Part shown: positions 32,300 through 40,483 of the stretch, one piece after another
Layout: every line of letters begins with the position of its first letter
How positions within the stretch are numbered: the stretch's first letter is position 1
Origin: Nocardioides sp.
GTDB taxonomy: Bacteria > Actinomycetota > Actinomycetes > Propionibacteriales > Nocardioidaceae
Assembly: GCF_025965415.1 (NCBI RefSeq)
Contig: NZ_JAOPWY010000183.1
Location: 1 to 53,878 of the forward strand
DNA: 53,878 nt
Direction: 5' to 3'
Position numbers and translations under genes: made by a program
Notes under the pieces: model-generated
What the model was told of the DNA's origin: nothing
Seen by the model: the letters and a program-made list of their open reading frames with translations, nothing else
Databases searched by the model: none

Positions 32300-34011
32300 C
32301 TCCGCAGCTCACCGTCATGGCCACCGGCACCGGGGTCAACGGCGTCGCGCTCGCGGTGCTGATCGTGCTGTTCCTGCTGGTCACCGTGGCCGGCTTCATG
32401 GCGTCGCGCTTCCAGCGCGGCGAGTCGCTCGAGTCGCTCGACGAGTGGGGCCTGGGCGGGCGCAAGTTCGGCACCTGGATCACGTGGTTCCTGCTCGGCG
32501 GCGACCTCTACACGGCGTACACGTTCGTCGCGGTGCCCGCGGCCATGTTCGCGACCGGTGCCGTGGCCGGCTTCTTCGCCGTGCCCTACACGATCATCCT
32601 CTACCCGATCATCTTCATCTTCATGGCGCGGCTGTGGTCGGTGAGCCACCGCCACGGCTACGTCACGACGGCCGACTTCGTCCGCGGGCGCTACAACAGC
32701 CGGGGGCTCTCGCTCGCCGTCGCGGTCACCGGGTTCGTCGCGACCATGCCCTACATCGCCCTCCAGCTCGTCGGCATCCAGGCGGTGCTCGAGGTGGCCG
32801 GGGTCGGCGGCGGCGACAACATCGTCGCCAAGGACGCGCCGCTGTTCATCGCCTTCGCCGTGCTGGCCGCCTTCACCTACTCCAGCGGCCTGCGCGCGCC
32901 CGCGGTGATCGCCTTCGTCAAGGACATCCTCATCTACCTCGTCATCATCGTCGCGGTGATCTACCTGCCCGGCCAGGTCGGGGGCTGGGACAACATCTTC
33001 GGCTCCGCGCAGGAGAAGATGGCCACCGTCAACGAGGCCACCGGCAAGCCGACGGGCGCGTTCCTGCCCGGCGTCGGCGCCGGCTGGGCGTACGCCACCC
33101 TCGCCCTCGGCTCGGCGATGGCGCTCTTCATGTATCCGCACTCGGTGACCGCGTCGCTGTCGTCCAACAGCCGCAACACGATCCGCCGCAACGCCGCGAT
33201 CCTGCCGGCGTACTCCTTCGTGCTCGGCCTGCTGGCCCTGCTCGGCTGGGTGGCCATCGCGGCCGGCACCCAGCCGATCGGTCTCGACGGCGAGGCCAAC
33301 GCCCAGCTCGTCATCCCGCAGCTGTTCGAGGACATGTTCCCGGCATGGTTCGCAGGCATCGCGTTCGCGGCCATCGCGATCGGCGCGCTCGTCCCGGCGG
33401 CGATCATGTCGATCGCGGCGGCCAACACCTTCAGCCGCAACATCTACAAGGAGTGGCTCAAGCCCGACGCCACCTCGAAGCAGGAGGCCAAGGTCTCCAA
33501 GCTGATGTCGCTGGTCGTCAAGGCGTTCGCCCTGGTCTTCGTCCTCACGCTGGACAAGCAGAACGCGATCAACTTCCAGCTCCTCGGCGGCATCTGGATC
33601 CTCCAGACCTTCCCCGCGGTCGTGTTCAGCCTCTTCACGCGGTGGTTCCACCGCTGGGCGCTGCTCGCCGGCTGGGCCGCCGCGATGGTCTACGGCACCG
33701 TCGAGGCCTACCAGGTGGTCAACCCCGTCACCGGCAAGCACTTCGGCGGCTCCCTCGCCCTGATGCCGGGGATCGAGCAGATGGGCTACATCGCGATGAC
33801 GGCCTTCTGCCTGAACCTCGTGGTCAGCGTGGTCCTCAGCGCGATCCTCAACGCCATGAAGGTCTCCAACGGCCAGGACGAGACGATCCCGTTCGACTAC
33901 TTCGCCGACGCGGACGACCCGCGCGTGCAGAAGGACCTCGCCGAGCACGACACGCACGACGAGCCCTACGGCGACCCCGACGACATCTCGGGGAACGCGC
34001 CGGCGCGCTGA
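32296..34011 (+). CDS. mctP: Sodium:solute symporter, monocarboxylate permease MctP-like
   Basis: A 571-residue SSS-family transporter with about 13 transmembrane helices. Segments WGLGGRKFGTWITWFLLGGDLYTAYTFVAVPAAMF (51-85), FMARLWSVSHRHGYVTTADFVRGRYNSR (about 110-137) and ALFMYPHSVTASLSSNSRNTIRRNAA (276-301) are characteristic of MctP-type monocarboxylate uptake permeases (lactate, pyruvate, some amino acids). The acidic cytoplasmic tail is DPRVQKDLAEHDTHDEPYGDPDD. It is coupled to the DUF3311 gene. Substrate range is inferred from family membership. Confidence 0.9.
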   Translation: MTPQLTVMATGTGVNGVALAVLIVLFLLVTVAGFMASRFQRGESLESLDEWGLGGRKFGTWITWFLLGGDLYTAYTFVAVPAAMFATGAVAGFFAVPYTIILYPIIFIFMARLWSVSHRHGYVTTADFVRGRYNSRGLSLAVAVTGFVATMPYIALQLVGIQAVLEVAGVGGGDNIVAKDAPLFIAFAVLAAFTYSSGLRAPAVIAFVKDILIYLVIIVAVIYLPGQVGGWDNIFGSAQEKMATVNEATGKPTGAFLPGVGAGWAYATLALGSAMALFMYPHSVTASLSSNSRNTIRRNAAILPAYSFVLGLLALLGWVAIAAGTQPIGLDGEANAQLVIPQLFEDMFPAWFAGIAFAAIAIGALVPAAIMSIAAANTFSRNIYKEWLKPDATSKQEAKVSKLMSLVVKAFALVFVLTLDKQNAINFQLLGGIWILQTFPAVVFSLFTRWFHRWALLAGWAAAMVYGTVEAYQVVNPVTGKHFGGSLALMPGIEQMGYIAMTAFCLNLVVSVVLSAILNAMKVSNGQDETIPFDYFADADDPRVQKDLAEHDTHDEPYGDPDDISGNAPAR

Positions 34012-34023
34012 CGGCGTACGACG

Positions 34024-34100
34024 ACCGCCGCGGCGGTACGTGGCGCAGGTCCTCCGGACCGAGAACCCGCCTCACGCACCGCCCCGGTGGATCGGTCCGG
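34024..34100. promoter_or_regulatory. Inverted repeats between mctP and the DHA2 exporter
   Basis: ACCGCCGCGGCGGT (34024-34037) is a perfect palindrome. Farther on, CCGGACCGA (34054-34062) pairs perfectly with TCGGTCCGG (34092-34100) over a 29-base loop. The first may end mctP. The second lies 45-90 bases before the exporter start and could be an operator. No T-run is present. Confidence 0.4.
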
Positions 34101-34144
34101 GCTCTCGTGGAACCGATGTCGGAGCCCGGGTGTTCACTTGACCC

Positions 34145-35689
34145 GTGAGCCTGACACGCGGAACAGCCCCGACCACCGGCAGCGAGGTCCGTCCGTGGCC
34201 CGCCCTCGGCGCCCTGTGCGTCGGGTTCTTCATGATCCTGGTCGACATGACGATCGTGTCGGTGGCGACCCCCGCGATCCTCGAGACCTACGCACCGCAC
34301 GGCGCCACGGTCAACGACGTGATCTGGGTGACCAGCGCCTACCTCCTGTCCTACGCCGTCCCGATCCTGATCACCGGGCGGCTCGGTGACCGCTTCGGTC
34401 CCAAGCGGATGTACCTCGGCGGCCTGGTCGTCTTCACGCTCGCCTCGCTGTGGTGCGGGCTCGCCTTCGAGCTCTCGACGAGCATCTGGATGCTGGTCGC
34501 GGCGCGCGTGCTGCAGGGCTTCGGTGCCGCTGCCGTGGCGCCGCAGACGATGGCCGTCATCACCCGCATCTTCCCGCGCGAGAGCCGCGGGTCGGCGATG
34601 AGCCTGTGGGGTGCCACCGCGGGTGTCGCGACGCTGGTCGGCCCGATCCTGGGCGGCGTGCTGGTCGACCTCGCCGGGTGGCAGTGGATCTTCTTCATCA
34701 ACATCCCCGTCGGCGTCGTCGGGTTCTGGCTGGCCTGGCGGCTTGTGCCGGCGCTCGAGGTCAACGACCACGCCTTCGACTGGATCGGCGTGCTGCTGAG
34801 CGGCGCCGCCCTCCTCCTGCTGGTCTTCGGCATCCAGGAGGGCCATGCGTTCGACTGGTCGGCGACGATCATCGCGATGATCGTCGGAGGGCTCGTGATC
34901 GGTGCGGTCTTCGTGTGGTGGCAGTCCCGCAACACGCGCGAGCCGCTGATGCCCCTCACGCTCTTCCGCGACCGCAACTTCTCGCTCGCCAACGTCGCCA
35001 TCGCCGCGGTCGGCTTCGTCTTCGCCTCGATGGGGTTCCCGCTCATGCTCTGGGCCCAGCTCGTCCGCGGCGACTCCCCCACGCAGGCCGGCCTGCTCCT
35101 CGCGCCCATGGCCGTCGCGTCGATCGTGCTCGCCCCCGTCGCCGGGCGCCTCACCGACCGCGTGCACCCGCGCATCCTGGCCGGTGCCGGGCTCACCGTG
35201 CTCGCCTTCTCGCTGGTGCTGCTGGCCTCGGCGATCGGTCCCGACACCCCGCTGTGGCAGATCCTGGGATCGATGGCGCTGCTGGGCGTCGGCAGCTCGT
35301 TCGTGTGGGCACCGCTGACCACGACCGCCAACCGCAACCTCCCGCTGCACCAGGCCGGAGCCGGCGCGGGCATCTACAACGCCAACCGCCAGATCGGCTC
35401 CGTCGTCGGCGCCGCCGCGATCGCCGTGCTGATCGACAGCCGGCTCGCGGCCAACGGCCTCTCCGGCGGGGGCGCGAGCGAGGCGTCGCTCGGCGGCACC
35501 CTGCCGGCCGTCGTGCACGACGCGTTCAGCACCGCCATGTCACAGGCGATGTTGTTGCTGCCCGCGGTGCTGGTCATCGGCGTCGTGGCCGTGGTCTTCT
35601 TCGAGCGCCCCCAGCACTTCACGCCCGCACCGGTCGCGGAGGCCGAGCCCGCCGAGGCAGGGGTGGCTGCCGCGACACCGCCCGCCTGA
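34145..35689 (+). CDS. DHA2 family MFS exporter
   Basis: A 514-residue exporter with 14 predicted transmembrane helices. Helix 1 carries ILVDMTIVSVATPAIL (31-46), the loop after helix 2 has GRLGDRFGPKRMYLGG (78-93), and LWGATAGVATLVGPILGGVLVDLAGWQWIFFINIPVGVVG (about 153-192) is the motif C region of EmrB/QacA-like drug exporters. The C-terminus is an Ala/Glu-rich cytoplasmic tail. The start is the GTG at 34145, 6 bases after TTCACT. No regulator gene is adjacent. It is only a distant relative of the exporter at 20.8 kb. Confidence 0.92.
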   Translation: MSLTRGTAPTTGSEVRPWPALGALCVGFFMILVDMTIVSVATPAILETYAPHGATVNDVIWVTSAYLLSYAVPILITGRLGDRFGPKRMYLGGLVVFTLASLWCGLAFELSTSIWMLVAARVLQGFGAAAVAPQTMAVITRIFPRESRGSAMSLWGATAGVATLVGPILGGVLVDLAGWQWIFFINIPVGVVGFWLAWRLVPALEVNDHAFDWIGVLLSGAALLLLVFGIQEGHAFDWSATIIAMIVGGLVIGAVFVWWQSRNTREPLMPLTLFRDRNFSLANVAIAAVGFVFASMGFPLMLWAQLVRGDSPTQAGLLLAPMAVASIVLAPVAGRLTDRVHPRILAGAGLTVLAFSLVLLASAIGPDTPLWQILGSMALLGVGSSFVWAPLTTTANRNLPLHQAGAGAGIYNANRQIGSVVGAAAIAVLIDSRLAANGLSGGGASEASLGGTLPAVVHDAFSTAMSQAMLLLPAVLVIGVVAVVFFERPQHFTPAPVAEAEPAEAGVAAATPPA

Positions 35690-35709
35690 CCGCCGTACGG
35701 CGCGGTGCT

Positions 35710-35743
35710 CCAGCCACCTTCCGACGACCTCGGAGGTGGCTGG
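35710..35743. terminator. Bidirectional terminator hairpin between exporter and fba
   Basis: CCAGCCACCT-T-CCGA pairs with TCGGAGGTGGCTGG: a 14-base-pair stem with one bulged T and a 5-base loop. The flanking genes are convergent. A second small hairpin (CGCTC-GTTG-GAGCG) follows near 35750. There is no T-run. Confidence 0.7.
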
Positions 35744-35772
35744 ACCACCGCTCGTTGGAGCGAGGAGCAGGC

Positions 35773-36807
35773 TCAGCCCGCGAGCGACGTGCCGGCGGAG
35801 CGCAGGTTCTCGCAGGCCTCGACGATGCGGGCGGCCATGCCGCCCTCGGCGGCCTTGCCCCAGGCGCGCGGGTCGTACTGCTTCTTGTTGCCGACCTCGC
35901 CGTCGACCTTCAGCACGCCGTCGTAGTGGGTGAACATGTGCGCCGCGACCGGGCGGGTGAAGGCGTACTGCGTGTCGGTGTCGACGTTCATCTTGACGAC
36001 GCCGAAGTCGACCGCGTCGCTGATCTCCTGGGCGCTGGAGCCGGAGCCGCCGTGGAAGACGAGGTCGAAGGGACGCGCGTCGGAGCCGAGACCGAGCTCG
36101 GCGGCGGCGGCCTCCTGGGCGGCCTTGAGGATCTCCGGGCGGAGCTTGACGTTGCCCGGCTTGTAGACGCCGTGCACGTTGCCGAAGGTCAGCGCGGTCA
36201 TGTAGCGGCCGCGCTCGCCGGCGCCGAGCGCCCTGATCGTGGCGATCGCGTCCTCGGGGGTCGTGTAGAGCTGGTCGTTGATCTCGTTGGCGACGCCGTC
36301 CTCCTCGCCACCGACGACACCGACCTCGATCTCGAGGATGATGTGGGCCGCGGCGCACTTGGCCAGCAGCTCCTCGGCGATCTGGAGGTTCTCGTCGAGC
36401 GGCACGGACGAGCCGTCCCACATGTGCGACTGGAAGAGCGGGGCCTCACCGCGCGCGACGCGCTCGGCCGAGATGTCGAGCAGGGGCCGGACGAAGCCGT
36501 CGAGCTTGTCCTTGGGGCAGTGGTCGGTGTGCAGCGCGATGTTGACGGGGTAGTTCTTCGCGACCTCGGAGGCGTAGGCGGCGAACGCGACGGAGCCGCT
36601 CACCATGTCCTTGATGCTCGGACCGGAGAGGTACTCGGCACCACCCGTGGAGACCTGGATGATGCCGTCGGACCCGGCGTCGGCGAAGCCCTTCAGCGCG
36701 GCGTTGAGGGTCTGGGACGACGACACGTTGATGGCCGGGTAGGCGAAGGACTTGGCCTTCGCGGCGTCCAGCATCTGCGCGTAGACCTCGGGGGTGGCGA
36801 TGGGCAT
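35773..36807 (-). CDS. fba: Class II fructose-bisphosphate aldolase
   Basis: A 344-residue zinc-dependent aldolase that interconverts fructose-1,6-bisphosphate with glyceraldehyde-3-phosphate and dihydroxyacetone phosphate. The zinc and catalytic motif is HTDHC at 93-97. TFGNVHGVYKPGNVKL and FHGGSGSS form the phosphate-binding region, and NVDTDTQYAF closes the site. Length is typical of actinobacterial Fba (about 344). The ATG at 36807 has AGGAG 7 bases upstream. Although the frame continues to 36846, the TAGGGT element at 36851-36846 predicts a leader starting inside it, so the downstream ATG is preferred. Confidence 0.96.
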   Translation of the reverse strand: MPIATPEVYAQMLDAAKAKSFAYPAINVSSSQTLNAALKGFADAGSDGIIQVSTGGAEYLSGPSIKDMVSGSVAFAAYASEVAKNYPVNIALHTDHCPKDKLDGFVRPLLDISAERVARGEAPLFQSHMWDGSSVPLDENLQIAEELLAKCAAAHIILEIEVGVVGGEEDGVANEINDQLYTTPEDAIATIRALGAGERGRYMTALTFGNVHGVYKPGNVKLRPEILKAAQEAAAAELGLGSDARPFDLVFHGGSGSSAQEISDAVDFGVVKMNVDTDTQYAFTRPVAAHMFTHYDGVLKVDGEVGNKKQYDPRAWGKAAEGGMAARIVEACENLRSAGTSLAG

Positions 36808-36845
36808 CGGGGTTCTCCTCGGGAGCGGTCGTTCCGGCGTCCACA

Positions 36846-36867
36846 ACCCTAGTGGCTACTCGCGAGT
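36846..36867 (-). promoter_or_regulatory. fba promoter with palindrome
   Basis: TAGGGT (36851-36846) predicts a start of about 32 bases of leader before the fba ATG. The perfect 10-base palindrome ACTCGCGAGT (36858-36867) lies between the -10 and -35 positions and could be an operator. Confidence 0.42.
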
Positions 36868-36964
36868 CGGATTCTCGTCGCGCGGACGTCTCACTCCGTG
36901 ACAACCGATCCGTCGTTCGCGTCGTGTCCACCGGTGCGAGACTCACCACGGGGGAAGGACCAGC

Positions 36965-37576
36965 ATGCGCACCGACATCGACTGGCAGCACGAGATCGAC
37001 ACCGCGTTCGGCAGCGGCGAGGACCTGCCCGCCGCGCACTACGTCGCCACGGGCCGGGTCGCCGTACGCCGACGCCGGGTCACCGCGGTCGTGGTGGCCG
37101 CCGGCCTCGCCATCGGTGGCGGCACCGCCTGGGCGGCCGGGCCCGGCGGGTCCTGGGACGGCTCGCGGGTCGCGTCGACGCGCACGACCGAGCCGTCGCC
37201 GACGTCGGCGGTGCGACCACCGGCCACACCCCCGAGACCCGATCTGGCGCAGTCGCCCGACGACGTGCGCCCCGAGCGTGCCGACGACCGACCGCTCTTC
37301 GACGGAGCGTCGACGGTCGCGGCACTGGGGGACGGCGAGCTGGTCGTCGAGCGGGGCTGGAGCGTCGACACGTTGATCGTGATCAGGTCCAGCCCCACGC
37401 CTGCTCGCACCTGGGGGCTCGTGACCAGCGAGGACGACGGACCGGGAGCCCAGTGGATCTACCTGAAGTGGACGTGGGGCGGCGACTTCTACACGATCTC
37501 CGAGGCCCCCGGTGAGACTGCTGCGACCTTCGGCGCCTGGCTGCCACAGCAGCCGGCACGGGAGAACCTGCGATGA
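36965..37576 (+). CDS. Single-pass membrane protein, possible anti-sigma partner
   Basis: A 203-residue protein with a short cytoplasmic N-terminus (1-40, ending in the basic RRRR), one transmembrane helix (about 40-58, TAVVVAAGLAIGGGTAWAA) and an extracytoplasmic domain of about 140 residues with WGLVTSEDDGPGAQWIYLKWTWGGDFYTIS. I do not recognise a named family. The layout and coupling (ATGA) to a SigE-family sigma gene suggest an anti-sigma or sensor role; no zinc-binding anti-sigma motif is visible. A good ribosome site (GGGGGAAGGA) precedes the ATG. Confidence 0.72.
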   Translation: MRTDIDWQHEIDTAFGSGEDLPAAHYVATGRVAVRRRRVTAVVVAAGLAIGGGTAWAAGPGGSWDGSRVASTRTTEPSPTSAVRPPATPPRPDLAQSPDDVRPERADDRPLFDGASTVAALGDGELVVERGWSVDTLIVIRSSPTPARTWGLVTSEDDGPGAQWIYLKWTWGGDFYTISEAPGETAATFGAWLPQQPARENLR

Positions 37577-38064
37577 GGAGCGCCGACCGCGATGCGGCCT
37601 TCACGGAGTTCGTCGCGGCCCGCCAGACCCACCTGCGCCGTATCGCCTACGCGCTGTGCGGCGACTGGCACAAGGCCGAGGACCTGCTGCAGACCGCCCT
37701 CACCAGGCTGTACGTCGCCTGGCCGCGGATCCGGCACGAGGGAGGCGAGGAGGCCTACGTCCGCCAGATCATGGTGCGGGCGAACATCGACGACTCCCGA
37801 CGGCCGTGGCGCCGGGAGCGCCCGACGCCGGACCTGCCCGACCGGGCCGGGGACCAGCCCACCCCGGTCGAGGAGCGGTCGGCGCTCTTCGACGCCCTCC
37901 AGTCCCTTCCGGAGCAGCAGCGCAAGGTCGTCGTCCTGCGGCACTGGTTGGGCCTCTCGGTGCGCGAGACCGCCACCGAGCTCGGCATCGGCGAGGGGAC
38001 CGTGAAGAGCCACAGCAGTCGCGGGCTGGCGGCGCTGGAGGCGGTGCTCGCACCGCAGCGGTAG
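37573..38064 (+). CDS. SigE-family ECF RNA polymerase sigma factor
   Basis: A 163-residue extracytoplasmic-function sigma factor of the SigE type found in Streptomyces-like actinobacteria. Region 2 (about 8-75) includes RQTHLRRIAYALCGDWHKAEDLLQTALTRLYVAWPRI. Region 4 (about 103-155) includes LPEQQRKVVVLRHWLGLSVRETATELGIGEGTVKSHSSRGLAALE, a clear helix-turn-helix. There is no region 3 and no long C-terminal extension. It is translated together with the upstream membrane protein. In many such pairs the sigma gene comes first, so the reversed order is worth noting. Confidence 0.92.
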   Translation: MRSADRDAAFTEFVAARQTHLRRIAYALCGDWHKAEDLLQTALTRLYVAWPRIRHEGGEEAYVRQIMVRANIDDSRRPWRRERPTPDLPDRAGDQPTPVEERSALFDALQSLPEQQRKVVVLRHWLGLSVRETATELGIGEGTVKSHSSRGLAALEAVLAPQR

Positions 38065-38137
38065 GCCGGCTGCGTCGGAAGGGGGGAGGGAGGGAGGCTG
38101 CACCCGGATGGGTATGGCTTTGACCCGTCGTCAGGTT

Positions 38138-38143
38138 TAGGTT
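38138..38143 (+). promoter_or_regulatory. -10 element TAGGTT of the secreted Cys-rich protein gene
   Basis: TAGGTT, GACGGCC, then the ATG at 38151. It rules out the TTG at 38142, which lies inside it. Confidence 0.57.
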
Positions 38144-38150
38144 GACGGCC

Positions 38151-38888
38151 ATGACACGACGACTGGGGCTCGGCTCCGCGATCACCGGGCTGCTGGCCGC
38201 GGCCCTGACGTCCCTCGCCGCGCCGTCCGCGACCGCCGCCGACCCGATGTACCAGGCCCCGGTCGTGGGCCAGTGCTTCGACATGAGCGTCGCCGAGCTC
38301 GGCGAGGCGTCCTACGCCGAGGCGGCCGTGGACTGTGCCGCCGAGCACACCTCGCAGGTCATCGCGGTGGCCCAGGTGCCCGACGGCGTGGCCTACGAGA
38401 GCAAGGCGCTGGTCCGGTTCGCCCTCGAGACCTGCTTCCCGGCGCAGCGCAAGGCCGTGGGCGCCAGCAAGCTCGGGCTGCGCCTCACCTCCTTCAACCT
38501 CGGCTACTTCATCCCGACGGTGGACCAGCAGGCCGCCGGCGCCCGCTGGCTGCGCTGCGACCTCGTCCTGTCCGCGGGCAGCAGGCTCGCGCCGTTGCCG
38601 GGCAAGCTCCAGGTGGGCAGGTTCCCCTTCAAGGACACGGTGGCGCGCTGCCTGTCCGGTCGCGAGTTCGTGATCACCGTGTGCGCCGAGAAGCACACCT
38701 TCCGCGCCACCGCGGCGCTCCGGGTCGACGCCGAGCGCTTCCCGAGCGAGAGCGCCTGGCAGCGCCTGGGCGAGCGGCGCTGCCGCAGCGCGGTGCGGTC
38801 GAGCTACTTCCGCTTCGGCTGGCCGTCCAAGGCCAGCTGGAAGGCCGGCGACCGCGTGCTCGTCTGCTACACGCAGACGCGGCGGTAG
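38151..38888 (+). CDS. Secreted septum-formation-domain-like protein
   Basis: A 245-residue exported protein. Residues 1-29 are a signal peptide (MTRRLGLGSAITGLLAAALTSLAAPSATA). The mature part has eight cysteines and two similar repeats: GQCFDM...VDCAAEHTSQVIAVAQV (about 40-78) and ARCLSG...TVCAEKHTFRATAALRV (about 166-193). This C...C...H pattern is that of the actinobacterial Septum_form domain, often found in secreted or membrane-anchored proteins of unknown role. Disulfide bonds are likely. Start and stop lie 86 bases after the sigma factor gene and before a strong hairpin, and it has its own promoter. Confidence 0.82.
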   Translation: MTRRLGLGSAITGLLAAALTSLAAPSATAADPMYQAPVVGQCFDMSVAELGEASYAEAAVDCAAEHTSQVIAVAQVPDGVAYESKALVRFALETCFPAQRKAVGASKLGLRLTSFNLGYFIPTVDQQAAGARWLRCDLVLSAGSRLAPLPGKLQVGRFPFKDTVARCLSGREFVITVCAEKHTFRATAALRVDAERFPSESAWQRLGERRCRSAVRSSYFRFGWPSKASWKAGDRVLVCYTQTRR

Positions 38889-38896
38889 GGCCACGT

Positions 38897-38933
38897 CGGG
38901 GCCCGGGGTGTTGTGGGGACATCCCGGGCCTCG
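38897..38933. terminator. Bidirectional terminator hairpin
   Basis: A stem of 15 base pairs (two of them G-T), built on GGCCCGGGGTGT with ACATCCCGGGCC, surrounds a 7-base loop. It lies between the convergent Septum_form-like and methyltransferase genes. A weaker hairpin (GACCC/GGGTC) follows before 38961. Confidence 0.7.
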
Positions 38934-38960
38934 TCGTGACCCCTGTGCGAGGGTCGCGAC

Positions 38961-39650
38961 CTAGCCGCGCCAAGCGTCCTCGCCCGCCAGGTCGGCGTAC
39001 TCCCTGACCCAGCTGTGCATCGCGATGGCGGCCGCCGAGCTGGCGTTGATCGAGCGCGTGGAGCCGAACTGCGCGATCGAGAAGGTGCCGTCGCACACCT
39101 CGCGGGCGGACTCCGAGAGGCCGGGCCCCTCCTGCCCGAAGAGGAAGCAGACCCGCCTCGGCAGCGCCATCGTCTCGAGGTGCAGGGAGCCGGGGAGGTT
39201 GTCGATGCCGAGCAACCGGACCGGGCCACCGGACTCCGGCGGGAGCCCGTGGAGGTACGCCGCCAGCGCGGCGGCGTCGGGATGGTGACGGACGTGCTGG
39301 TAGCGGTCGGTCACCATCGCGCCGCGGCGGTTCCAGCGCCGGTTGCCGACGATGTGGACCTCGGCGGCGAGGAAGGCGTTGGCGGTGCGCACGATCGTGC
39401 CGATGTTGAAGTCGTGCTGCCAGTTCTCGATCGCGACGTGGAAGTCGTGCCGCCGGGTGTCGAGGTCGGCAACGATGGCCTCCATCGTCCAGTAGCGGTA
39501 GCGGTCGACCACGTTGCGGCGGTCGCCGTCACGCAGCAGGCCGGCGTCCCACTGCTCCCCCTCGGGCCACGGACCCGACCACGGCCCGAGCCCGACCTCG
39601 GGGGGACCGTGCGGCATCGGGTCGTACGGCGCCCGCTCCTCCTCGTCCAT
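38961..39650 (-). CDS. SpoU/TrmH family RNA 2'-O-methyltransferase
   Basis: A 229-residue SAM-dependent rRNA/tRNA 2'-O-ribose methyltransferase of the knotted SPOUT class. The three motifs are present: NIGTIVRTANAF (82-93) with the catalytic Arg88, FGQEGPGLS (171-179), and STRSINASSAAAIAMH (197-212), which form the trefoil-knot SAM site. The N-terminal 60 residues are a Pro-rich extension. The target nucleotide is unknown. The ATG at 39650 is 6 bases behind TAAGGT and back-to-back with the DedA gene 36 bases away. Confidence 0.92.
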   Translation of the reverse strand: MDEEERAPYDPMPHGPPEVGLGPWSGPWPEGEQWDAGLLRDGDRRNVVDRYRYWTMEAIVADLDTRRHDFHVAIENWQHDFNIGTIVRTANAFLAAEVHIVGNRRWNRRGAMVTDRYQHVRHHPDAAALAAYLHGLPPESGGPVRLLGIDNLPGSLHLETMALPRRVCFLFGQEGPGLSESAREVCDGTFSIAQFGSTRSINASSAAAIAMHSWVREYADLAGEDAWRG

Positions 39651-39652
39651 GC

Positions 39653-39684
39653 GAGCACCTTAGGGATTGCTCGTTAGGGTGCTC
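39653..39684. promoter_or_regulatory. Symmetric divergent promoter pair
   Basis: TAAGGT (39662-39657, minus) and TAGGGT (39675-39680, plus) face away from each other, 12 bases apart, each 6 bases from its start codon. GAGCACC (39653-39659) and GGTGCTC (39678-39684) make the whole 36-base gap a near palindrome. Confidence 0.55.
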
Positions 39685-39686
39685 GG

Positions 39687-40445
39687 GTGAGTGCACTGTG
39701 GGACGTCCATGCCTGGTCTGGCGCGATGGTCCAGCCGATGCTGCTGGGCATCGACTGGATGGATCCCAACTGGCTGCTCGACCGGTTCGGCGCGGAGCTG
39801 TTCTGGATCAGCCTGCTCATCGTGTTCGTGGAGTGCGGGCTCTTCTTCCCGATCCTGCCGGGTGACACGCTCCTCTTCGCGCTCGGCCTCTTCATCGCCA
39901 CCGGGCAGCTGGACCTCTTCCCCGGGCCGCCGTTCGTCGAGCTGCTGGTCGCGATCACCGCGCTCACGGCGGCCGCCTTCGTGGGCAACGTCGTCGGCTA
40001 CGAGATCGGCCGCGCGATCGGCCAACCCCTCTACGAGCGCGACGGCCGGATCATCAAGCGCAAGTACTTCGACCAGACGACGGCCTTCTTCGACCGCCAC
40101 GGCAACAAGGCGCTGGTGATCGGACGCTTCGTCCCCTTCGTCCGCACCTACATCACCGTCGTCGCCGGCGTGACCCGGATGGAGCGGCCCCGCTTCTTCC
40201 TGTGGAGCCTGGTGGGTGCGGTGCTCTGGGTCCTCTCGATCTGCCTGCTCGGCTACTTCCTCGGTGACGCGTTCCCGGGCCTCGGGGAGAGCATCGACAA
40301 GCTGATCATCGTGATCGTCGCGTTCTCGGTGATCCCGATCGCGATCGAGTGGTGGCGCCACAAGCGCACCAACGCCCCCGGCGCCGAGATCGGCACGCAG
40401 GACGGCGGCCCCGACCGCGACATCACCGGTCGTGACGTCGACTGA
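39687..40445 (+). CDS. DedA family membrane protein
   Basis: A 252-residue integral membrane protein of the DedA/VTT (SNARE-associated) family with four to six hydrophobic segments. The family patterns FVECGLFFPILPGDTLLFALGLF (47-70), GYEIGRAIG (103-112) and the RFVPFVRTYITVVAGVTRM motif (about 147-165) with its key arginines are intact. DedA proteins are linked to membrane lipid flipping and proton-dependent stress tolerance. The C-terminal 30 residues are hydrophilic. The start is the GTG at 39687, 6 bases behind TAGGGT. Confidence 0.94.
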   Translation: MSALWDVHAWSGAMVQPMLLGIDWMDPNWLLDRFGAELFWISLLIVFVECGLFFPILPGDTLLFALGLFIATGQLDLFPGPPFVELLVAITALTAAAFVGNVVGYEIGRAIGQPLYERDGRIIKRKYFDQTTAFFDRHGNKALVIGRFVPFVRTYITVVAGVTRMERPRFFLWSLVGAVLWVLSICLLGYFLGDAFPGLGESIDKLIIVIVAFSVIPIAIEWWRHKRTNAPGAEIGTQDGGPDRDITGRDVD

Positions 40446-40483
40446 TCGCCGACGCCGGCCCGTGGCGCTCCGCCGGTCCCGCG

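Noticed and set aside
35773..36846. An N-terminally longer fba starting at 36846
   Set aside because: The extra 13 residues overlap the promoter element, and the ATG at 36807 has a strong ribosome site and the family-typical MPIATPEVYA start.
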